Shown here one piece after another: positions 37,971-51,747 of a stretch of DNA of 64,000 nt. Location: positions 1-64,000 of the forward strand of contig KN817640.1 in assembly GCA_000827495.1 (NCBI GenBank), written 5' to 3'. The notes under the pieces are model-generated. The model was not told where the DNA came from and made no database searches. It saw nothing but the letters and a program-made list of their open reading frames with translations. The DNA is from Hypholoma sublateritium FD-334 SS-4. Lineage: Eukaryota > Basidiomycota > Agaricomycetes > Agaricales > Strophariaceae. Positions within the stretch are counted from its first letter, which is position 1. Each line of letters opens with the position of its first letter. The translations under genes were made by a program, and so were the position numbers.

Positions 37971-39065
37971 AGGGCGGGACTGCACCGCCGGGCGGGGGCG
38001 GACGGGAATGCGGGCGGGGCGGCGATTCGGGCGAGTGGGCATGGTGCATGAATGGGCGAATGGGCGGGCGTGCGCGCTGTCGTGTGGCGGCGGTGATGGT
38101 GGTCGTGCGCGGCGGCGGCGGGCCCGCCACACGCGTCGCGGACCGGCATGACGCCGCCGCTGCCCGCCGGTCTCACCCCGCCCCTATACACCTACCTCGC
38201 CCGCCCCTACCTGTCCACGCGGCCCACTTGCCCGCCTGCCATCCGCCCGTCTCGCGCCTGCCTGCGTCTGTCTTGTGCCCCGAAACTGTATATACGTACT
38301 CTAATCTCGCGCTGTTGGTTCGTGCCCGTCCCGTTTGCTGTCTGTCTGTCTGTCTCTCCCTCTCCCTCTCTCGCTCCATATTCGGCCGTGGCGCTGCGTC
38401 CCTTATTTTTCGATTTTTTTTATTATGGCATTGGTTTTTCTTTCGTTTGATTTGATGCGAGTTGTTGGCCATGACTGGCGCCTACCTAGTACCTGCACGC
38501 TTCGGCCCGGGAAATTAGCGTATATTACGGTGTGTATGACGCCACAAGGCGCCCGCTGTGGGCGGCTTAAGATGGCCGTGTCGCGATGGACATGGCGTTG
38601 AGATAGGTTGGGATATTGTGTAATTCATACGTATATAAGTATGGAATAGGTACCCGTTCCGCGAGCTGGGAGCTCATAGTGCATTACGTGGCTGGACCCC
38701 CGAAAGCCATGTGCCTCACGGAGCCGCAATCAGGCGTGGCGGGAACTGCATGCTGATGGCGATAGCCGCCCGTCGGCGCCTACTGTGGCCAACAAATCAC
38801 ACCATCAAACACTAATGTTAATGATGGTGCTTTGGGTCCGTAAGTATGACGGCCTCGAGGTATGCTCTTATGTAATATGGCACTGTGTGCAATATGAAAC
38901 CTTGAATCGAAAAACGATGTATAATTGTTTCGTCGACAATTACCCATTATTATCATTAACCTATGTTACAAGCAGGACGCAGCACCAAATAAATAATAAC
39001 GGTCGCTTTCCGCGATAAGTTACCGGTATATGTACACCCACTGGTATAACTTGGGTATAGCTTTA
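37971..39065. other. intergenic between convergent genes
   Basis: PP1 and the seven-helix protein converge here. 37971-38300 is very GC-rich, and a pyrimidine run (TCTG)n/(CTCCCT)n lies at about 38338-38375. No gene is seen. Confidence 0.6.
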
Positions 39066-40383
39066 TTAAATCGCTTTTCCCTTGACAGAGCTGATCTCGG
39101 TGCTGGACCGTCCCCTGCTCATCTCGAGATCGGAGTCCGTGCCGCTGACGGCGAAGGAGCTGCCGACGTTGATGTCGTGGATGGTCGTCAGGACGGGGCC
39201 GTCGGTGCGCGTCAGGCCCGCCGCCTTTTCGTTCGCGGCGAACTTGATCGTCGTCCGGTGGTCGACCGTCCAGTCAAGCTCGCCCTTCGTGTTCAGCCCG
39301 ACGCGGATGATGACGATAGAGAAGATGATCCCGCTTATGGGGGTGGCCTGTGTGTCAATTTTTTAGAAAAAGGTAAGCGCGCCGGTACAGTGTGGCAAGC
39401 TGCCGTTGGTGGGCACGCACCACCTGGGCCATGAACTCGAGCGCCTGGCTGCCGCTAAGGAGGGTGACATTGTATATGAAGAGATACGCTGCGTTAATGG
39501 CGCCACTCTCTATCAGAATCTTGACGATCGGCATGAGGGAGGACGTGGAAGTCCCCAGGACGGCCCGCGTCCTGCGGTCGACCTGCCAGATACGGAAGGC
39601 GAGGAGCGCTGTATATTTGCTTCAGAAGACCGCCTCATCTCGCTTTATTATTAGGTTTGGATAGACTTACATGTCGCCACCGCGTTAGCGCAAAGGCTTA
39701 GCGTGAAGATTGCTGCCACCCAGCTCTTCTGCTGTTTCACCGTTGTCGACGGATGGTGGGCGAACACCCACATCACGTATGTCCCAGACACTATGAATTT
39801 CGAGTCAGCAAGGCGCTCCGCGCTGAGAAGAACATAGCCTTGAGCGCACCTGCACTGCCGAGTGAGAGCATAATGGGAAGAATGACGATCCAGACTCTCC
39901 TCCCCCAGACTACCCAGCACCTATAGCTCTGAGAGAATTTATGGTAAGGACAGGGTAGTTTATTTCTACCAGGCTGCAATATTGCTTACCACGAAAGAAT
40001 CTCCAACTAATAGTTGGCTGATCAGGATGCAGTGCTTCGCGGAGAATAACTTGGTGGAGACGTCTGCTAGAAACGCAATGCGGCCTGCTCGGTCGTTGTG
40101 GAGGAAGGCCACGAAGACGTTAGCGGTGTCGACTGACAGCTGCGCGGTGGCGAGGAGGATCATCGCCACCGCTGTGATGGTCATTGGCAGGTTGAGCGTG
40201 GCGATTTTGAGGGACTGGCGCTCCGCAAACACGTACGCGGAGACGATAAAAAGCGTTAAATACATGCCTGGTATTTTCTCAAGTCAGGTAATACACGGGT
40301 CAGGCAACGGAAAAGGGCAGACCATAGAATCCTGCCTCCACCACGAGGCCAGCAAGCTCAGCGGTATCGATTGCGATAGCCAT
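39066..40383 (-). CDS. basidiomycete seven-helix membrane protein (receptor-like)
   Basis: The start at 40383 gives MAIAIDTAELAGLVVEAGFY, then GMYLTLFIVSAYVF (helix 1). Successive exons carry NLPMTITAVAMILLATAQL, YRCWVVWGRRVWIVILPIML, KQQKSWVAAIFTLSLCANAV, LLAFRIWQVDRRTRAVLG, ESGAINAAYLFIYNVTLLSG and ATPISGIIFSIVIIRVGL. That is seven hydrophobic helices followed by a cytosolic Ser/Thr-rich tail ending SSVKGKAI. Introns are GT-AG and in frame. This topology and the YRCWVVWGRR and AFRIWQVDRRT loops are typical of a large Agaricomycete family annotated only as integral membrane proteins. Members are GPCR-like in shape, but ligand and signalling are unknown. It is divergent from the GMC oxidoreductase gene 1.7 kb to the right. 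Confidence 0.8.
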
Positions 40384-42052
40384 TGGTAGCAACAGCAGGC
40401 ATCCAGTCGCAATTTAGCTAGTCTGAGAATGAAGCTATAAGTACATGTGCCCGCGCCTATAAATATTGCACTGGGGAGCTTCAGGTGAGCACCGTGGATC
40501 AAGGGGGCAGTGGGGCACCCGGCTGCCGACAGGAACAAGCGGCTCCACCAATAATTCACCCACGTCTATCTTTGTGCGTCCCAACTCCCTCTCACAAACG
40601 TCGTCTTGACAGGCATCCGCAGGGTCACATTCACTGCTCTGGGATGGCGCCATGCAGCGAACAGAATGTGCTCGCAAGCTCTGCCATCATGGATGATCCA
40701 TCATGAGGGCATTGAGCCGCGCTGACAGCGATGCGCTTCTTCAAATAAATAGAAACCGACATCAGTTCCGCATAGCGTCGATTCACTGATGCGTGCATGT
40801 ACGTCGCGCAGCGTATTGGAAAGTTGTCGAACCGCAGTGCTTCCAGAAAAGCGCGTGTAGTCAATCATTTCCATGACCTGATATTAGCCACAGAGATTAA
40901 GTAAAGTAAGAAGCATAATGCTTAACCTTCTGGATGGCTGACGGTCAGTGCCAACCCCGGGTATGATTATGTCCATTTTCGGTTGCCATTTCTCTTGCTG
41001 GTGTGTCGGCGCTCGACATACATCACTTGCAAGTTTTCTATGTGATGATGGGGAGCGTCACCTGTTCCTTTGGGAGGTGTGAGGGTTCCTTAATTGTGCG
41101 AAAACGACACCCATAGTCACTCGACTGGGTGGAAATTAGAATACCATGCTCCTGTTTAGCTAAAGGCTATGGATAGCTTACCGGCCTGGGCGGGTATTAC
41201 GAGAAATTTTCTGTTTAAAGGATATGAAGAGTGGAAGTTTGAAGTTATATCAGGATGCAATGCTTTGATATTATTATTTCCTCTTGACGACGGTCTCAAA
41301 ATTAGAGCGCTTGTAGTACTACATGGTAGAGAAAGGCTAACATTTCGACCCTGATTTAGCGCCACATATCCAATTGGTAAATATATCCTTTAACGTACCA
41401 GAGCTGGGCTGCATCAGTTCACCGAACACGTCTGAAGGCATAAGTTTCAGGAGGTACGTCGATCTGAACGGAACGACTCTCACAATGTGCGGAAACTCCA
41501 CGGCCTCTGTAAGAAAATGGCCCGTAATTTTACAGGTCCCAATACGACACGACTATTATCACTCCGATATCTGTCGGCGTGAGGGTTTACTTGACACTGA
41601 CAAATGTACAGGTTATACATCCACGCAGGCGTTGCGCCCATAATCGATAATCGATAATCACTGACTCATTTCCTACTCAGTGCATATTTGCTCATGTCAG
41701 AACACCCGCGGGATTTATTCGAATAGAGAAGCCCCGAGAGACTGTGAACACAAGAACTCTCCGCCCATTCCATCCTACCACGTGCAGCTTGTAGGCTGTG
41801 TGCAGGCTGGCTCTGGAATCCTCTCATCTTCATCTTTTCGCACGCTTCTCCGACTGTGTTCGGAGTGTTCTATTTTTAGCCAATACGACTTCGTCTCATG
41901 CCACTAAGTAAGTATTGAGTGAGAGTGTTTGTAGAATGAAAATGAAAGCGGTATAACCATGTTCTATTGTACAGGTCTGATCCTTTGGTAGCCTTTATTG
42001 TCTAGCTTCTGAACAAAGGCAATCACGCCCCACACTAGAGTCTAGGATTTGG
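40384..42052. other. intergenic between divergent genes
   Basis: I see no supported gene. A plus-strand frame at 41374-41643 and short frames elsewhere lack domains. ATCGATAATCGATAATC lies near 41642-41658. Confidence 0.5.
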
Positions 42053-42059
42053 TATAAAG
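42053..42059 (+). promoter_or_regulatory. TATA box of the GMC oxidoreductase
   Basis: TATAAAG lies 59 bases upstream of the ATG at 42112. Confidence 0.5.
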
Positions 42060-42105
42060 AGCGGAACAAAACGTACGGATGCTGCAGTCTGCGCCCCTGT
42101 TGTAG

Positions 42106-44318
<2,213 letters not shown>

Positions 44319-44495
44319 ACATTAGACCGCTATAAGTATAATTTAAACATAGAGGATACAGATTACATCTGTCTTCAACTTGAACAGAGCTTTCGCTTTC
44401 TCACGATGTTTGTAGTTTGACAGAAATCAGATCCATATATTCAAAATGTATTCATACTCTTGTCACTTATGGTTGTGTCACTACGCTACCCACAA

Positions 44496-45701
44496 TTACG
44501 GTGCATCAACAGGGTTCCAAGATATTGCTCCATCCTTTCCTTGATCAAGGGCGTCGATTGCGGCCATCTGTTCAGGTGAAAGTTCGAAATCGTAAACATC
44601 CGCGTTGGAGACTACCCTGTCGGGGTTGGCCGACTTGGGCAATGGCGAAAATCTGTTCCACACATTTAGACTAATTAGTCGATTGAGAAACATACAAACA
44701 CACCCTCGCTGGAGAGACCATCGAACGAGAACCTGGGGAACCTCTTTCTTTACCTGTAAATAATGATGTTGAGAATACCTCTTCTTAGTAAAATCAAACA
44801 GCGGAGCATACCTCTTTGGCCACTTTCTGGAGAACAGGATCATCGAATTTTCCCCGAATGAGAGGGCAATACGCTTGGGTGATTATTCCATGCTTATCAT
44901 CGTAGGCGACAATATCCTTCTGTTGACAGAAAGGCTGTAACTGTATAGAAAACGGTGTCAGAGATTGGGGTGATTAGATCTGCTTTATGTTTGCGCACCT
45001 CTATCTGGTTGATAGCTGGCGTCTCGTAGCCGGCCTCTTTAATTTCTTCTAGATGCTTGACGGAGCTGCAGGATGATGTACTGTGTTAGCCCATGTTTTA
45101 CGGCAAGGCCGAGAGTGACTGACTAGTTTGACACGCCCACGGTTCTGATCTTCCCTTCAGCTTTGGCCTCTAAGAGTGCCTTGTACGCCTCGAGTCGCTT
45201 CTCCTTCCCGGACAAAGGATCATGTATAAGGTAAAGATCGATATACGCTGGGAAATTATTTCATCAACCAATATGCAATTGGAATATTACGGAAGTCACT
45301 TACAGAGGTTTAGCTTCTTCAGCGATAAATTGATTATACTCTTCGCAGTTTCATAATCGTGCAATGCCGAGGGTATTTTCGTCGCTAATAGCGTATATTT
45401 CAATTATTAGTCTCACAGCAACAAAATCTGATTAATTATTCACTTATGAATATGTCTTCTCGTTTCAAACCAGAATTGCGAACAGCAATTCCGACTTCTT
45501 CTTCGTTACCATACATTTCAGCGCTGTCAATGTGCCTATGTTGTTGTTGCTGTTAATATAAAATCCTCTCTCCGACGAATGGAGACGATAATACCGGTAG
45601 CCATGCTTCAACGCGGCTTCGCAAGCGGGGATGCAGTCCTTGTTCAGATAGACCCCTAGCCCCAGGAGCGGCATATCATATCCTTGCGAGATAGAAACCA
45701 T
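44496..45701 (-). CDS. aldo-keto reductase
   Basis: This is an NADPH-dependent cytosolic carbonyl reductase of the AKR superfamily. The start at 45701 gives [20 protein letters not shown]. After a 62-base intron the catalytic residues follow: Asp and Tyr in [15 protein letters not shown], Lys in [13 protein letters not shown], and His in [15 protein letters not shown]-terminal cofactor segments are [29 protein letters not shown] and [20 protein letters not shown]. It ends at the stop at 44496 (ISWNPVDAP). The tetrad is complete and all exons splice in frame, about 285 residues. It is tail-to-tail with the GMC oxidase and head-to-head (711 bases) with the BBE-type gene, so it may share regulation with both. 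An aldehyde reductase next to an alcohol oxidase could close a redox cycle. Confidence 0.92.
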
Positions 45702-46412
45702 TCAATTTCAATAAAGTGTATGCGCATCTCGGATGGGGAACGGCCGGCGTACCCGTGGAAAGCTTGACAGTCGAGGTGATGCTGAGAGGTGCCATTGCAA
45801 TGGAGTCAATGAAGACAAATGTTAGCAAGCTAGGCTTTCATAAATAAGCCGAGCGTGGGCAACAAGCTCACACCTACATTGATCATCGCGAAAAGAAGGT
45901 GACGTATTTTAGTGTGACATGGAAATGCGACTCCATACTCCCATTGTCAGTGTCCAAATACCACGGTCCCAGGAAAGATGCCTTTTGGCGTGAGAGACAT
46001 TAATCATCATTTGAGTTAATAATGAAAGGGTCAGGATATTACTAAGAGGCGGGGAATACCATTTTGGCGAACCTTAGAAGCAACGGTATGTTAATAGCAC
46101 AAGTCGATCGTTCGATCCAGTCCAAGTATCTTCGGAGAAGGCAGCACTGTGATCAGCACAGCCCGTCGCTGATGTGAAGCATGATTCCTCGCACCTGGAA
46201 AGCTTCAGAGTCCATATTGGTCGTAAAGGAATGCTTTTTGTCCATGGACTCACTCATAGGGCTAATCGATTTACGACCCGGCGATTGATCATACGACTGC
46301 GAATTAGCTTCCGCCAGCACTTTCTCCAGTAATTCTCGCATAGGATTTCTGCTCAAATAGCCGTGTGTGTGGGGGGGGAACAGGTGTGAACCGACCTCAC
46401 ATTTTCTAAATC
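45702..46412. other. divergent promoter region of AKR and BBE-type genes
   Basis: This 711-base region separates two oppositely oriented starts. A minus-strand short frame at 46153-46356 is listed separately. Nothing else is seen. Confidence 0.5.
46153..46356 (-). CDS. small unrecognised ORF, possible first exon
   Basis: A 67-codon frame starts MSRNPMRELLEKVLAEANSQ and has a Ser/Lys-rich polar composition. A possible donor (CAG|gtgcga at ~46196) and acceptor (ccgaag at ~46129) could extend it briefly to a stop. It lies in the divergent promoter region, 57 bases from the BBE-type ATG. It may be a tiny gene, an upstream regulatory ORF or chance. Confidence 0.25.
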   Translation of the reverse strand: MSRNPMRELLEKVLAEANSQSYDQSPGRKSISPMSESMDKKHSFTTNMDSEAFQVRGIMLHISDGLC

Positions 46413-48020
46413 ATGGAATCTGAGTTCCTCGATATCAAAGGAACGATCGTAACGAAGGCGTTTGGCCAGGCGTATACAAAGACCCTGCATCGGAACTCCT
46501 CGCTTTCCGTCTTGGAGCCTAAATACGTCCTGCTGCCGGAGGCCTACACCGATATCCCGCCCATCCTCGAGTACGCCAAGGCCCAGCATCCGCCGTTGGA
46601 AGTCGCGGTGAAAGGCGGCGGCGCACACTCGTCCACCTGGGCGAGCTCTCAGGGCGGCATCGTGGTCGACCTGGCCAAATTGAATAGTGTGCGCGTTTCA
46701 GAAGACAGATCAAGCGTCGTCGTCCAAGGCGGAGCCATATGGGAAGACGTGTACTCTGTATGTCAGAAAGCACGCATTGATGTCGTAGGAGGACCCTTCT
46801 GGTTCGTCGGCGTCGGCGGCTATCTCACGGGCGGAGGATACAGCCCATTCACTCCCCAGCGCGGGTTGGCTATTGACAACATACTGGCTGCGACCGTGAT
46901 ATTGGCTGATGGGAGGATAGTCAAGACAAGCGCGACAAAGGAGCCCGAATTGTTCTGGGCGATCCGCGGTAAGATGTATTGGTGAAGTCGACTATATTCA
47001 ATGCTAACATTGTTCGCAGGCGGAGGAAACCAGTTTGGCATTGTTGTTGAGTTTGTTTTGAAGGCGTTTCCAACAGCTGGTCCATTTACAGTTGGGATTT
47101 TGGCATATCCTGGGAGTGAGATTGAAAATGTCTTGAAGGTTGTCCAGGTATGACTACGTAGAGACTGTTGTGAAACGAGAATAATAACAGCTTCCCCAGG
47201 AATGGAAATCGACTTACACTGCGCGAGAAAAGCTGAACATCACCTTCGCTCGACCAGGCCCACATTTCAAGGCATGTTGTCTTACCTTTAAACAATTCTT
47301 TTGTTCTTGACTTCCCGCAGCCAACAGTGACTATCCTACCCTGGGTCTCGGAGGACGCCTCCGGGCGCTCCAGCAATGTTCTCGCGCCGTTCCGCGAACT
47401 CGGTCCAGTGGTGGACACTTGCAAAGCCGTCCCTGATATGCTGGCTGTTTCCCACAGCCTCGACGCTCTGTTCGCAGTTGCACCCCCCCGTTTGATCATC
47501 CGCGGTGCGCTGGTTGCCGACTTGTGGACAGACATGATCCTTGGCCTCTGGACCAAATGGTCTGCCTTCACCGAAGAGAACCCCGACGCTAAGTCGACGA
47601 CGGTTCTCTGGGAGCTTAGCGGCGCAGACAAAATTGCTGCTGTACCCACCGACAAGACAGCTTTCCATGCGCGCACTCCGCACTACTGGGTAGCAATCCA
47701 GGGACGGTGAGTGATAAAGTTCCCAGTACATGGTATGCATGGTTCATCCTGGAACCTCTAGATCCGCCACTGAAGAATCGGTCCCAGTCATGCGCTCTTT
47801 CGTCTCAAGCGCAACGTCGTACGTGGGGCAGAAGAATCGCGAAAAGACAGGGAAAGACGCCGGGTTCTTCATCAATTTCGCGCAGGGCGATGAACCGATC
47901 GCGAAGGTCTTTGGAGCCAACCTGCCGCACCTTCGGAAGCTCAAGGCGAAGTACGACCCGAAGAAGTTCTGGAGCAAGGGCTGTGTCATTGATCCAGATT
48001 TCCATGTTGCCAGGAATTAG
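46413..48020 (+). CDS. FAD-linked oxidoreductase, berberine-bridge-enzyme type
   Basis: This is a PCMH-type flavoprotein oxidase with a C-terminal BBE domain. The start MESEFLDIKGTIVTKAFGQA has no signal peptide. The FAD domain holds KYVLLPEAYTDIPPILEYAK, VKGGGAHSSTWASSQGGIVV (His for 8-alpha flavin attachment), FVGVGGYLTGGGY and NILAATVILADGRIV. After introns at ~46970, 47148, 47273 and 47708 the sequence ends with KFWSKGCVIDPDFHVARN, a variant of the BBE-domain close. The second covalent residue, Cys in bicovalent members, is replaced: the segment reads GGPFWFVGVGG. The flavin is therefore probably attached once only. About 460 residues. Fungal relatives oxidise sugars, alkaloids or polyketide-derived alcohols; the substrate here is unknown. 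Confidence 0.92.
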
Positions 48021-48687
48021 GTCGAGAAGTTCGGGATATAATGAGCCTGAAGCAAGATACGGAGCAATCAAAATACGCTGTATGCCCAATTAATGTACTC
48101 AATTACATAATGACCTGAAGAGTAAAACGTAGCCCAAATTATTAACTGACGAGCACAGAGCTAGGCGCACCAGGTATATACCCACTGTCCTGAGTGTACG
48201 CCTCAAACAGTTACCTCGTTCGAAGTTCGAATTCTCCGGCTTCCTTCTCGGCGAACGCACCAACGACGTGGGCCGCTGAACACAATAGTACCCGAACAGT
48301 GACCAGCACATCGGAAGAACATCGGGAAGTTTGGTCGCATTTTCGGCCACCCATGCGCTCGAGCGATTCAGGAGGGAGTAATCGCGCAGAATGATCGTAG
48401 ATCAGGAGAAGATTGAGAAAGAACCTTCGTTGTTATTGAACGATGAACATTGGAAGTTGGTTGGAAGCAAAGGTGGCGACGTGGACGTGTTCTTACCGAT
48501 GGGGCCCGGCAGAATCCGCGGGGACATACCGCCGCGGCCCGCCGTCGGCAAACCATTTTGGTTTTTTGCTTCAAAGCGGCCTACATACATAAACGCGAGG
48601 ATTCTCGCCGTTTCGTGAACCATGTGCATGATATGCTATTGAAAGGCAGGTGCGTATACTGTTAACTTACCGGCCCACATATATTGC
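48021..48687. other. intergenic between convergent genes
   Basis: Overlapping 75-codon frames on both strands at 48391-48629 have no recognised content. No gene is supported. Confidence 0.5.
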
Positions 48688-50083
48688 CTAAACCTTTGCG
48701 ACTTGCTCCTCTAACCATTTCCAGAGCTCGCCAGCAAGGACTGAATCCAGGCCAACCTTATTTCCAGCCCCAATTCGTGCCCAAGGGATGAGATACTTGA
48801 TAGTATAAGCACATCAGTATTTACGACCTGGGATACATCATGGAGCGCACCTTTCCATTCAGCGCAATGCCTTCAGACGAAGTACCCGCCCATAGCTGAG
48901 TTATCGCACCGTACGCAGGTGTATATAAAATTAATTCCTGAATGCATAGGCATGGTGTTATTACACTTGATCAAAGCTGGGACTGGAAAACTCACCAGGA
49001 GCCTAGCCTCAATCCTGGAGAGATTGCGCTTGAGCTCGGAATTGATATTGCCAGGGTTCAATGAAGTAGAAATGATGCCTTCGTCTCCAAATCTCCGCGC
49101 TAACTCATTCGCAAATAATACGTTTCCCTGTATATAATCAGCTTAACATATTCTCTGGATGCGCAGATTGTTGTGCTGACGAATGTTGCGAATAGACTTA
49201 CGAGTTTACTCTGGCAATAGAGCATTGTCTGCCCTTTCTTCTTCCGTGCTCGCCCGTCGCTCAAGGTGCTGAAGTCTATGCTTCTGGCAAGCAGCGACAT
49301 TGATGACGATGTATTTACTACGCGTGCTTTCTTGTCTGGACTAGATTTGGCGCCAGCAAGTAGAGCCGGAATGAGGAGCTCGGTGAAGTAGAAGTGGCCC
49401 AGGACATTAGTCCCGAACGTGAGGTCGTATCCCTGCGCTGTAAGTTGGTTGATGGGAGGAAACATGACGCCACTGCAAAACATTGCAGTTTAGAAAAGAA
49501 AAGTAAGACGATATGAATACGCGTGAAGCAAGGCACGTACGCGTTATTGAAGAGAATATGCAACTCCTTTTCTTTTCCCAAGAATTCTTCCGCCGCGGAT
49601 TTCACAGACGTTAAGTCGGCGAGGTCCAGACAGAGGAATATGGCGTCTTTCCCCGTTTCTGTCTTCAACTCTTTGATGGCCTCCACTGCTTTATCTGCGT
49701 TCCGGGACGCGATGTATACTTTCGCATTGTGTTCCAGGAGTTCCTAAATAGCAGCAGGACGGAATTAGTCTCCAAATCTACGCCACATAAAGGTTAATGG
49801 TTCAGATAGGACGCAGTACGGAGCTTTATCGACCATAATTACGCCCCTTGCTGAACCACCAAAACCACTTCAGGGAAGCTCACCTTAGCTGTAGCTCTTC
49901 CGATGCCTACGCTCAAGACCCACGTAAGCCCTCAATCACTCGAACCATGGAATTCCGACAGAGCATACCAGTATTGGCCCCAGTCACGATAACGACTTTG
50001 CCTGCGAGGTCCGGGATATCGCCAGCAGAAAAATGGCTGCTGGGAGGAAACGATTCTGTCCAAAGCGAGTAGAGAAGCCCCAT
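48688..50083 (-). CDS. short-chain dehydrogenase/reductase
   Basis: This is an NAD(P)H-dependent Rossmann-fold reductase, close to the retinol dehydrogenase/light-induced SDR group common in basidiomycetes. The start at 50083 gives [20 protein letters not shown], then [20 protein letters not shown] with the cofactor glycine motif spanning the first intron. [31 protein letters not shown] (catalytic Ser) and YCQSK (catalytic Tyr and Lys) follow. [13 protein letters not shown] and [15 protein letters not shown] precede the C-terminus EQVAKV and the stop at 48688. All introns are GT-AG and in frame, about 305 residues. The DIPDLAGK start and FPP loop are typical of fungal members acting on bulky hydrophobic ketones or alcohols. 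It is the fourth redox gene of the local group. Confidence 0.93.
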
Positions 50084-51747
50084 CGTTGGTTTGGCACAGC
50101 TCCTCTGATCAGTAGTCGAGTGTGGCGGTCAAGTTGCGTCGCATGTTGCCCTACGGCACCAGGGAAAATATACAAGCTTGCCATATTGGCTCTCAAGGTT
50201 TGTTGCACGCGTAAAACATACTTTCTCGGCCCATAACCTACCCGGGCCGGCCAACTACTCGGCAGCTTTCGGCATTCCCGACACTGCCTCAATCTATTCT
50301 TAGATGCTTGTACTTACTTATGTATCTGCCCACAAGTACTTGGTGATAACTTCAAGTATAAAACCGTCATAAAATTGTACATAAAAGCAATCGCAATTAG
50401 ACGTCGGGAATGTACTTTTTATTGATATTGATTTATTCTCCTTCGGAGAATAGTAAATGCTTTTACTGCTCTCTTTCGCATCTATAATTTAGACAGCATA
50501 ACGACTCCAGCAACATTGAAATGGATGAACAGTGACTGCCCGCCATGGCGTGAGAGCGAAGGAACTGACGAGACCGCTGCAGAAGAAGTAGAAGGCGTAT
50601 CGCCTGATTAAGGACATGCAACTCTTGTGTAATACTTGCTAATAGAACCATCATCAACATGAAAATTCACGCTCCCGTGATAATGAATACCAGCCGCAAT
50701 TTCACAGTTGCTGTTTAGCTTTACTTCCTGAATTTTTTTGTGAGGAGTATGCTTGCGCCATTAACTGATATATTTGCATTTGAGTTGGCATTAAAATATT
50801 CCTTAAGGCGTACTTCTACGTGTGCACAGAAAGCGCCGCGCTTCAGTGATTTGAAGTATTTTTGTCGCCACTGATATAACTGCTGTTGATACCCTTTGTG
50901 ATTTGCAGATCGCTTTCCCAGTGACCGAGGCGCTCCGCTAACCCCACCTCCGCCCCGACGCTGCCGGGTGCGTCATGAGTGCGTCGATTTTCATAGATTA
51001 GAATGTGATGATATCGCTCGCGACCGCGCACCCGCGGTGGCTTTGAGCAGCCGTAAGTGACCCTGAGCGTCCTGCTCCCGCCCGTAGAAGTGAGGACAGC
51101 GGCGTTCGGGTGGTTTATTATCTTTCGTGTAGCCTCGCCTGTGACGGACAAAGTCTCGATTTACGTCTTCCAACATGTCCCTAATGCACGAGTTCGCTCC
51201 TGCTGGCTACCTTTCGTCACGTAGAACACTTATCGCGTCAAGGAGGGTCAAGGAGCTCTGCTCGATACTCCAGATTCGGCGCGTCATCACGCTAAATTTA
51301 GACAGACACCGAGCACGAGGGTGCGGCTATTTTCGCCTTTGCTCGGTTCTTCTTCGACCCCTCCAGCGCGGTTCTTCGTTGTGCTACGGTCTACCTCTCC
51401 CCGCCGCAAATCTGCTTTCACACAGGCGCAACAACCCGTAAATCTCCATATTTCACTGCTGTGGTCGATACCATAAGCAGGAGGTACCAGGTGGACCCAA
51501 TTATTTGGTGCGTCGCTGCACAGCATTGTAACTGGTGCTGGCGTTCTGGGCGCTCACGGGAAGGCTGCAGTATACGGGACAGAGTATCCTAGGCCTGTAC
51601 GGTTTCTCTTTCTATTTGACGACCCACGAACTACGACGACACTCAACGACGGAGGGGCCACCTCGTGCCGCCTACGATTCGCAACGAATAACGAGAGTTG
51701 ATTGAGGATTGACCACCGACATTAACCAAACAAAAACGCTACCTAAC
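50084..51747. other. intergenic between divergent genes
   Basis: No gene is supported. Frames of 60-100 codons on both strands (50843-51526) have no domain. Confidence 0.5.

Noticed and set aside
38335..38380. TCTG/CTCCCT pyrimidine tract
   Set aside because: Simple repeat in the 3' region of PP1; no sign of function.
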